Assembly (NCBI GenBank): GCA_021545665.1
Contig: JAJRTX010000187.1
Coordinates: forward strand, 1 to 6,306
Direction of reading: 5' to 3'
From: Zetaproteobacteria bacterium
Lineage (GTDB): Bacteria > Pseudomonadota > Zetaproteobacteria > Mariprofundales > Mariprofundaceae
Length of the DNA stretch: 6,306 nt
Numbering within the stretch: position 1 is the first letter of the stretch; each line of letters opens with the position of its first letter. Under the pieces are notes generated by a model. It was not told the origin of the DNA. It did no database searches and worked only from the letters and a program-made list of their open reading frames with translations. Of this stretch, positions 1-5,630 are shown piece after piece. The translations under genes were made by a program, and so were the position numbers.

Positions 1-1
1 C

Positions 2-394
2 GCCTGCCGGCGGCTGGCGGACAGCCCCGGCGCCGATGCCGGCGAACGCGACTATATCCGCAGGCAGATAGCCCGGGCGGCCGAGCTGATAAGGGAGATT
101 GAGCAGCGTCGCCTGACGCTGACGTCCGTCGCCCGCGCCATCGCCGCCATCCAGCCGGAGTTCTTCGAAGCGGGGCCGAGCCGCCTGCGGCCCGCCAGCC
201 TCGATGACGTCGCCTCCCTCCTCGACGTGCATGCGTCGACGGTCAGCCGCGCCATCCAGGGCAAGTATCTCAGCACCGCCTTCGGCATCTTCGAATTCAA
301 GTATTTCTTTCCCTCCGGCTGCGCCACCGACGACGGCAGGCAGCTGGCGGCACCCGCCATCAAGGAGCAGCTGGGCAAGCTGGTGGAGGCGGAA
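2..394 (+). pseudogene. rpoN: RpoN (sigma-54) C-terminal fragment, truncated at both ends
   Basis: This frame is open from the left edge and encodes the core-binding to DNA-binding part of sigma-54, the factor that directs RNA polymerase to -24/-12 promoters. Recognisable sigma-54 segments occur in order: YIRRQIARAAELIREIEQRR (56-115), TLTSVARAIAAIQPEFFEAG (near 116-175), the helix-turn-helix segment with HASTVSRAIQGKY (230-268), and FEFKYFFPSG (290-319). The alignment runs on through the AIKEQLGKLVEAE stretch (353-394) and then stops. In intact RpoN this point is followed by a PLSD-type linker and the RpoN box (ARRTVAKYRE), which reads the -24 element; both are absent. The segment is very GC-rich, unlike everything after it. 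The ATG at 227 lies inside the helix-turn-helix and is not a real start. Identification is firm; whether the truncation exists in a genome or only in the assembly is open. Confidence 0.85.
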
Positions 395-397
395 AAA
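374..397. other. Chimeric junction between RpoN and TPR/GT41 sequence
   Basis: Homology and base composition switch together here. Upstream codons are almost all G/C-ending; from base 398 they become A/T-rich (agt tat tta cgt). The stretch encoding GKLVEAE fits both partners: in sigma-54 it aligns with the segment just before the RpoN box linker, and in a TPR protein it fits helix B preceding KSYLRCLEI. A short shared sequence at this point would let an assembler, or recombination, join two unrelated genes in frame. The exact breakpoint cannot be placed within the shared part. Confidence 0.75.
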
Positions 398-2119
398 AGT
401 TATTTACGTTGTCTTGAGATTCAAGCTGACTTTGTTCAGGCACTCAATACTCTCGGTGTTTTGTATCAGCAGCAGCAAAAGCCAAAACAGGCGATTAAAT
501 TATTTAAAGCCGCAATAGGTATCAAATATAAGTATGCAGAGGCGCATAATAATTTAGGCGCAAGCTTCAGCGACGTTGGTGATATAGATCGTGCACTGTT
601 TCACTTTTCTAAAGCAATTGAAATTAACCCGCACTTTATTGAGGCTGGTATTAATGCTGGAATGGCAAAGCAGAACCAGGGTTTTCATGTCCAGGCTAGA
701 GAACTGCTGGACAGAGTGATACAGATTGACCCAGAAAATATGACTGCGCTTTGGGCGCGTTGTGTCTGTGAGCTAGAAACTGTTTATTTCAGTAAGGAGT
801 CCATCGATGTAGCTCGCAGTGCTTATGAATCCAGACTTAAAGATTTATCGACAGATGCCACATCTGAGGCCTCAGGTCAGATTGAGCTAACGATGATGTC
901 AGTGGGCTCTATGCAGCCATTTTTGTTGCCATACCAGGGCAGGAACGATAAGGCGCTACAGATGGTTTACGGTAATTTTGTTAGCAACTCAATTCAACGG
1001 TATGAACCTGAATCATTCCCTGCATCACGCAAACCCGGCCTTCTCAGGGTTGGCATAGTCTCTGCTTTTTTCTATGATCACTCTAACTGGAAAATACCGA
1101 TACAGGGCTGGTTGAAATCACTCACTGAAGAGTGTGAAGTCTCGGCTTATTATACTGGTATGCGTCAGGATCTGGCCACGGCTGAGGCAGAAAATCTTTG
1201 CGCACATTTTCATTCGGGCCTAAGCGCTCAGCAGTTTGCAACTGTGATTATGAATGATGAAATAGATGTATTAATTTATCCTGAGGTTGGCATGCATCCA
1301 GTGACTTGTCAGCTCGCAACCCAGCGACTGGCTAAAATACAGTGTGTGTCCTGGGGGCATCCCGTGACTTCCGGCTTACCCACCATGGATTATTTCCTTA
1401 GTAGTGAATTAATGGAGCCAGAAGCGGCACAATCGCAATATACTGAAAAATTAGTTCGCTTAGCGGGCCTCTCATTTAGCTGGGCGTCCCCTGAGTACGA
1501 TGCAAGCACAATAGTTGATTTTGGATTTTCTGATGATGAAATAATTTGTCTGTGTGTGCAAAATTTGTCGAAGTATCTTCCGCAGCATGATTATCTATTG
1601 GTGGAAATCGCCAGGCAGGTGAGTGAGATAAAGCTGATCTTTATTGAGGGTGCAGAAGGTTCTACTCGATTGCTTAAAAAGCGCTTGTTAGCCTGCTTTG
1701 AGGACGCAGGGCTAAACTTTGAAAAAAAGGTGTTGTTTATGCCGCGCCTCAACCGTGATGATTTTCATGCTCTTAACCGGCGTGCTGATTTTAGTCTGGA
1801 TACAGTCGAATGGTCGGGTTGCAACTCAACCCTTGAAGCGCTTAATTGTGATTTACCTGTGGTGACCTTACCAGGGCAATGGATGCGTGGCCGGCATAGC
1901 TATGCTATTTATCAAAAAATGCAGTATGTGGCCTTGATAGCTCAAGATGAAACACATTATGTTGAGCTGGCTGTGCGTCTGGCAAAGGATGCGGGTTGGC
2001 GAGAGCAGCAGCGGCAGAAGATTTCACAGGCCAGGTTCAGGTTAACCGAGGATGATGAGTCTGGTCGTGCCTTGGTGGAAACGATAACTGATCTGGTTGC
2101 GCAGCAATCGTCATGCTAA
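374..2119 (+). CDS. TPR protein with O-GlcNAc-transferase-like (GT41/SPINDLY) glycosyltransferase domain, 5' end missing
   Basis: Cytoplasmic glycosyltransferase of the OGT/SPINDLY type, expected to transfer a sugar from a nucleotide-sugar donor to protein side chains; donor and target are not known here. TPRs occupy roughly 374-745, seen in segments such as AEAHNNLGASFSDVGDIDRA and the helix ending in EINP. The catalytic domain runs from LRVGIVSAFFYDH (1040-1081, with a His as in the OGT SxDFxxH region), through EIDVLIYPEVGMHP (near 1259-1300) and VSWGHPVTSGLPTMDYF (1346-1396), to NLSKYLPQHD (Lys codon at 1571, where OGT has its essential Lys) and SLDTVEWSGCNSTLEAL (1793-1843), matching OGT's LDTxxxNGxTT loop. 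The frame continues upstream to base 2 through RpoN sequence, so the native start and probably more TPRs are lost; the in-frame ATG at 227 is not the start. The stop overlaps that of the convergent UPF0489 gene. The domain call is firm; substrate unknown. Confidence 0.82.
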   Translation, partial: GKLVEAEKSYLRCLEIQADFVQALNTLGVLYQQQQKPKQAIKLFKAAIGIKYKYAEAHNNLGASFSDVGDIDRALFHFSKAIEINPHFIEAGINAGMAKQNQGFHVQARELLDRVIQIDPENMTALWARCVCELETVYFSKESIDVARSAYESRLKDLSTDATSEASGQIELTMMSVGSMQPFLLPYQGRNDKALQMVYGNFVSNSIQRYEPESFPASRKPGLLRVGIVSAFFYDHSNWKIPIQGWLKSLTEECEVSAYYTGMRQDLATAEAENLCAHFHSGLSAQQFATVIMNDEIDVLIYPEVGMHPVTCQLATQRLAKIQCVSWGHPVTSGLPTMDYFLSSELMEPEAAQSQYTEKLVRLAGLSFSWASPEYDASTIVDFGFSDDEIICLCVQNLSKYLPQHDYLLVEIARQVSEIKLIFIEGAEGSTRLLKKRLLACFEDAGLNFEKKVLFMPRLNRDDFHALNRRADFSLDTVEWSGCNSTLEALNCDLPVVTLPGQWMRGRHSYAIYQKMQYVALIAQDETHYVELAVRLAKDAGWREQQRQKISQARFRLTEDDESGRALVETITDLVAQQSSC

Positions 2120-3576
2120 TCACGCGATTCAATGATCAGACTGGATAACACCTGTTTTCGCTGCTCAATACGTTCCTTCAATGTATTGAGTTTATCTCTT
2201 TCATCCAGCCTTTCTAAACAAAATAATCGTCGTTCCAGAGGTGCCATCCAGGCAGGGGCATAGCCACTGGTTTTCAGATAAAATTCGTCAGCTAGTTTTA
2301 TATTGCCGGCCATGAAAGCCAGGTCACCTATCAGCATCGTTGCACCAGTTCGTGTTTTAATGTCTTTTGTTGCAAGTTCAAGCAGTTGTTTTGCCTTATA
2401 GGGCTCATTACTTGCAAGTACTCCGCGTGCGATAGCCATCAACAGGTCGCAGTGATCAGCTAACTCTCCGCTTTGTTTCTGTAGAAGTTCCCAGGCCTGT
2501 TTTAACATTCCGTGTTCGGCATACAGCAGTCCTATCGCAATTTCAGCGAAACAGCGTTCCTTAGATTCAAATGTGCGTGTATTTAATTGTGTTGCCAGTA
2601 AATTCAATTGGTCACTGTGGAGTTCGCGATGACGGTTTGGAAAGCTCGATGCTTCTCGTGACAGATCGTAATTGTACTGATCATCCAGCTTCATTGCGTG
2701 CTTAATGTTTGATTCTCCTCCTGTTATATCCGCCTGATTCATTGCCTTGCCAAGCAGATAGTGACTGGCGGCGCAGTCAGCATGTGTGGTAATCGCTTGC
2801 TGGCAGAGAGAAATTGCCTTCTCTGTCTGGTTTTTCTCAATTGAAAGGGTAGCCAGATACAGTTGATGAAAATGGTTTGATTCTGATTTCTCGCCGGCAA
2901 TAACAGCGGTAACATAGTCGCCAACAAATCGTAATGAGAGCGGGGTGTGCCCACTACTGACCGCCCGTGACACAGTGGCAATAACAGGAGCTCCAAGTTG
3001 TTTCAGGACTTGTTCAACTACCTGCCCCGGATCCACCCAAAGCCGGTCTTCAGGTACTTTGACGAAGTAATCGATATCAATATCCAGATAATAATGATTA
3101 CTTACATTAAGTTTATGCAGATGATGGAATTCGCAAATGGTTATATCCAGTCCCAGTAACTGACCTCGCAGCACGCCTTCGAATACTTCAACGAAGCCGG
3201 ATAACTCTTCAAAACTGATGCCATCCATCTGCTGTATATATTCCAGCAGAGTAGCGTTATAGGATCGGGGTATATGGGGAGGAACCACCCAGATCAGGCG
3301 GTCTATCAATTTTAACTGACTGGCAGGGTAGAGAAAGTTTTCTATGCCATAGGCGTAGCGGGTGTTCTGAATGAGGTGGTGAGGTGCCTCAAGCGCTTTG
3401 AACTCGTCCAGGCTGTCACAATTTTTAAGTGACTGTAATTGTTCTTCACTAATTTGCTGCAGATCCAGGTGTGCATCCAGATAAACCGCTGTACACGGAC
3501 TGGCTCGGTTTTGCCACCAGATGGGTAAGCTGGCGGAATGTTCTTCAAACAGGTGGATTGGGAATGTGGCTGGCAT
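2116..3576 (-). CDS. UPF0489-family (arginase-like) protein with C-terminal TPR region
   Basis: 486 residues. The N-terminal ~225 residues match UPF0489 (human C5orf22 type): HLFEEHSASLPIWW (8-21), VYLDAHLD (31-38), YYLDIDIDYF (162-171) and SSGHTPLSLRF (207-217). H13, D34/H36/D38 and D165/D167 resemble the manganese ligands of arginases (DAHxD and DxD), so a metal-dependent amidinohydrolase role is plausible. UPF0489 also includes OspR, a peptide arginase that converts arginine to ornithine in RiPP precursors, as I recall the literature. Residues ~235 to 475 form helical TPR-like repeats (e.g. AISLCQQAITTHADCAASHY), possibly for binding a peptide or partner. No signal peptide or membrane segment. 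The ATG at 3576 is the only possible one: the family motif starts at residue 8 and the same frame runs back to the methyltransferase stop; no good ribosome site is visible. Third gene of a likely operon, 60 bases after the methyltransferase. Family firm, reaction inferred. Confidence 0.75.
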   Translation of the reverse strand: MPATFPIHLFEEHSASLPIWWQNRASPCTAVYLDAHLDLQQISEEQLQSLKNCDSLDEFKALEAPHHLIQNTRYAYGIENFLYPASQLKLIDRLIWVVPPHIPRSYNATLLEYIQQMDGISFEELSGFVEVFEGVLRGQLLGLDITICEFHHLHKLNVSNHYYLDIDIDYFVKVPEDRLWVDPGQVVEQVLKQLGAPVIATVSRAVSSGHTPLSLRFVGDYVTAVIAGEKSESNHFHQLYLATLSIEKNQTEKAISLCQQAITTHADCAASHYLLGKAMNQADITGGESNIKHAMKLDDQYNYDLSREASSFPNRHRELHSDQLNLLATQLNTRTFESKERCFAEIAIGLLYAEHGMLKQAWELLQKQSGELADHCDLLMAIARGVLASNEPYKAKQLLELATKDIKTRTGATMLIGDLAFMAGNIKLADEFYLKTSGYAPAWMAPLERRLFCLERLDERDKLNTLKERIEQRKQVLSSLIIESRD

Positions 3577-3636
3577 CAGTTTGTATTTTCGAATGTGATT
3601 TTTGAATGAAGTTTCTGAATGAGTTCTTCGATTGAG

Positions 3637-4524
3637 TTACGCAGGCTTTACCGAGCTGAATCGGCCTATTGTAAAAGCCTGAGCAGTGAGCGCCTGCCCT
3701 AGTTTTAACAAACCCTCCAGTGTCAGTGCAAGCAACGGGTTCTGGCAATGCTGGATTTCCTGCTGCAACGAGATCTGTTGTTCAGGATGCACAGAAAAAC
3801 CTCTACTCAACGGCATTTCTGTCCGCATATCAGTGTATGACACATCAGTAAACCCAGCATTGCGCATTTGCTCTTTGTACGATGCGCCATCACCAAGCAT
3901 CGGTATGGCCCAGCTTCTACATATGGGTTTAATATACTGCCTGATCTGATTGCTGTTCGAGAGATCGCAGACTAACCAGTCTTCTCCTGCCAGCCGGCCA
4001 CCGGGTTTTAATACCCTGAATGCTTCGTTAAAAAACAGCTGTCGATCAGGGAAGTGACACGGCGATTCAAAAAAGAAAAGAACATCAAAGCTATTGTCAT
4101 CATAGGGCAGGGCGGAGGCATGACCGAGGTCGACATTCACCAGCTCATCTAGATTCTGGTTGGTGATCATTCGTGTTGCTATTTCTTTCTGCGCAACTAC
4201 CGGCGTGAGTCCATGAACGGTGCAGCCATAATAGTTTGCCAAGTAGCAAGCCGTCGCAGCTATGCCACAGCCCACATCCAGTACACTGTCTTGCTGGTTA
4301 AGCTTGATTGAGTCAGCAATCGTCCGGATCATGCGAGTTTGGTCCTCTGCCGAGATGTCATTCTTGTCATCCAGGTAGAAACCCGTGTGCCAGTGGATGC
4401 CGATAAAATCGAGATAGAGCGGGATGCATCGTCGATAGTATTCGTCTACATAATCCTGGTGGATAGGCGTGGAACTGCGAATTGCATCAACCAGGGCCTG
4501 ATCACTTAAATTGCTAGTTTTCAT
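3637..4524 (-). CDS. Class I SAM-dependent methyltransferase (UbiE / gamma-tocopherol-MT / RebM-like)
   Basis: 295 residues from the chosen start. The SAM-binding fold is clear: motif I VLDVGCGIAATACYLA at residues 81-96, the post-I strand CTVHGLTPVVAQ at about 101-112, a DNSFDVLFFFESPCHF segment near 143-158, and LKPGG at 172-176. The second strand ends in GLTP rather than in an acidic residue; the same is seen in sterol C-methyltransferases and gamma-tocopherol methyltransferases (GITLS), which also share the N-terminal YYRRCIPLY...HWHTGFY type of segment. These relatives methylate small molecules or sugars at C, N or O, so the target cannot be read from sequence. The ATG at 4524 lies in an 11-base overlap with the upstream gene's TAG, suggesting coupled translation. 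An ATG at 4545 adds seven residues, but its GGAG touches the start codon with no spacer. Middle gene of the - strand operon. Fold certain, substrate unknown. Confidence 0.85.
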   Translation of the reverse strand: MKTSNLSDQALVDAIRSSTPIHQDYVDEYYRRCIPLYLDFIGIHWHTGFYLDDKNDISAEDQTRMIRTIADSIKLNQQDSVLDVGCGIAATACYLANYYGCTVHGLTPVVAQKEIATRMITNQNLDELVNVDLGHASALPYDDNSFDVLFFFESPCHFPDRQLFFNEAFRVLKPGGRLAGEDWLVCDLSNSNQIRQYIKPICRSWAIPMLGDGASYKEQMRNAGFTDVSYTDMRTEMPLSRGFSVHPEQQISLQQEIQHCQNPLLALTLEGLLKLGQALTAQAFTIGRFSSVKPA

Positions 4525-5320
4525 AGTAGATGGTGAGATATTCATCTCCGTTACGACCTATTCCCGCAGAAATGTGACCGAACAATTTACCCGACACTAT
4601 CGACATCAGTTGATCAAACTGCCCCATGTCAAGGTTTAGCAAGGCCGCAGCATCAGTTAGCGGCTTGATGATTTCCTGTACCGTCAATCCAGCAGGGTAG
4701 AGATTCAAATCAAAAGAACGACGCGAGTTACCGGGTTCGCTGACCTCGACATAGATGAATTTCTTTTCGGGTACTTTACGTTGAGCTAAGTTAATAATGT
4801 GATTAATTGCTTGCAGGCATTTTGGCGCAACCGTACCAGGGTATTGAGATTCAATTCGTTGCTGAATATTAACTGTGCTCAATCCCGGAAGACATTGATA
4901 TTCGGTGATCAGGTTTTTCCCCGGCTTATTGAACTTCCATTTAAAACCCCTGTGTAATAGATGGGGCTCACTCAGTGCCGGGTTGTGTTGTAGTTTTTTT
5001 TGTAGCGCATCCCAGTATTCAAGGTACACCTTGAACAATGCCCCTCCTTGAGAGTCGGCCTCGAATCCCAGAAATACAAGATTGGCACCCGCGAGCCCTG
5101 CCTGAAATTGTTCCAATAGCGGTGCTGGCATCTCGAGTTGATGGCAGGCATCTATTAACTGCTGGTGCGTCACATCCGCAGTATTAATCCCCAGTAGATA
5201 ACGATTAGCCAGGATATTGCCCTCAGAAAGCTTGAATGATCGCTCATAACCACAGGGTATAGCGAGATCTTCTAATATCTTAAAGGGCAGGACGGCTGCC
5301 TGAGATACGGGGCTGTTCAT
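4514..5320 (-). CDS. Candidate ABBA-fold peptide prenyltransferase (LynF/TruF/PatF-like)
   Basis: 268 residues. The sequence reads as five strand-strand-helix units, about 24-60, 80-112, 124-160, 187-226 and 248-268, as expected of the ten-stranded ABBA prenyltransferase barrel. From memory of cyanobactin enzymes such as PagF, YERSFKLSEGNILANRYLL (25-43) lines up with LEASCKIESDKLIASRFLL, LLEQF (68-72) with LLQQF, and GALFKVYLEYW (93-103) with the LKMHI strand; the ends also match (YLTIYYE with IRLYYYK). E26 falls on the Glu before the first strand, and K30, R40 and K97 on basic residues suited to diphosphate binding. The predicted reaction is transfer of a C5 prenyl group to a peptide side chain or terminus. 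The ATG at 5320 is preferred because the upstream 45 codons to an ATG at 5455 look unconserved; neither start has a good ribosome site. First gene of the likely operon. Fold moderately sure; peptide substrate inferred. Confidence 0.55.
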   Translation of the reverse strand: MNSPVSQAAVLPFKILEDLAIPCGYERSFKLSEGNILANRYLLGINTADVTHQQLIDACHQLEMPAPLLEQFQAGLAGANLVFLGFEADSQGGALFKVYLEYWDALQKKLQHNPALSEPHLLHRGFKWKFNKPGKNLITEYQCLPGLSTVNIQQRIESQYPGTVAPKCLQAINHIINLAQRKVPEKKFIYVEVSEPGNSRRSFDLNLYPAGLTVQEIIKPLTDAAALLNLDMGQFDQLMSIVSGKLFGHISAGIGRNGDEYLTIYYEN

Positions 5321-5529
5321 CTTTTTATGGTCGGATAAGGTTGAATAGGGTCGAATAGAGTGAGATTTAGCTTCGAAAGTATACGCACCCGGATATGTGG
5401 AAGTACAGGTGTTTTCAGTGGTTAGATTCAGGAGTAGGGGGTAACAAAAACACATACAAAAAGTGCTGGTAATTTGGGGAATAAATAGTCAAAAAAAGAC
5501 ATATTTAAATTTCCCCTGTGCATTATTTT

Positions 5530-5535
5530 ATTATA
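5530..5535 (-). promoter_or_regulatory. Candidate -10 box for the leftward operon
   Basis: The - strand reads TATAAT exactly here, in AT-rich DNA. The -35 region at the usual spacing is poor (ACGATA with a 17-base spacer), so an activator might be needed. Transcription from here would give a leader of roughly 200 bases before the ATG at 5320. A TTGACT on the - strand at 5492-5487 has no matching -10 and is less likely. Confidence 0.3.
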
Positions 5536-5546
5536 TGCTCTCTGTC

Positions 5547-5578
5547 GGCATATATCGTCCGCTGGTCTTGTATATGCC
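5547..5578. repeat. Perfect 8-bp inverted repeat, possible operator
   Basis: GGCATATA at 5547-5554 is the exact reverse complement of TATATGCC at 5571-5578, with 16 bases between. A third, 7-base copy, TATATGC, lies at 5532-5538, partly over the candidate leftward -10 box. The right arm abuts or overlaps the candidate TolC-gene -35. The placement fits a dyad bound by a regulator controlling both directions, but AT-rich 7-8-mers can recur by chance. Confidence 0.4.
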
Positions 5579-5620
5579 ATTTAAAAACAATATATAAATA
5601 ATTTAAGTAATTGAAATCAC

Positions 5621-5626
5621 TGAGGA
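5621..5626 (+). promoter_or_regulatory. Ribosome binding site of the TolC-family gene
   Basis: TGAGGA lies four bases before the ATG at 5631. It supports this start, which is followed directly by a signal peptide. Confidence 0.6.
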
Positions 5627-5630
5627 ATGT

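Larger units (their letters stand above)
5321..5630. promoter_or_regulatory. Divergent intergenic region between the - strand operon and the TolC-family gene
   Basis: No convincing gene lies in these 310 bases. The stretch from about 5473 to 5620 is AT-rich and must hold the promoters for both directions. For the TolC-family gene a weak candidate is TTGTAT (5568-5573) with TATAAA (5593-5598), spacer 19. The part next to the prenyltransferase-like gene (5321-5455) is open in that gene's frame for 45 codons and would be its 5' leader. It contains two imperfect tandem 10-mers, GTTGAATAGG and GTCGAATAGA (5340-5359). No terminator-like hairpin followed by a U-run was seen. Confidence 0.5.

Noticed and set aside
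52..378. 108-codon - strand ORF opposite the RpoN fragment
   Set aside because: Long antisense frames are common in very GC-rich coding DNA; the + strand RpoN homology explains the region.
227..2119. A single 630-residue protein starting at the ATG at 227
   Set aside because: That ATG lies in the middle of the RpoN helix-turn-helix, in a frame open back to base 2, and the protein would join half a DNA-binding domain to a TPR glycosyltransferase.
3545..3748. 67-codon - strand ORF spanning the gap between methyltransferase and UPF0489 genes
   Set aside because: It overlaps the methyltransferase 3' end in another frame, the peptide has no recognisable features, and the gap of 60 bases is too short for a separate gene.
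3686..3949. 87-codon + strand ORF within the methyltransferase gene
   Set aside because: Antisense shadow of a well-supported gene; composition is Cys/Ser-rich without any domain pattern.
5340..5359. Two tandem imperfect 10-mers (GTTGAATAGG, GTCGAATAGA)
   Set aside because: Only two units with two mismatches; too little to call a repeat array or binding site array.
5395..5472. 25-codon Cys/Trp-containing ORF on + (MWKYRCFQW...KKCW) as a RiPP precursor
   Set aside because: No ribosome site precedes it, there is no leader-like region, and it runs opposite to the prenyltransferase-like gene, inside that gene's likely leader.
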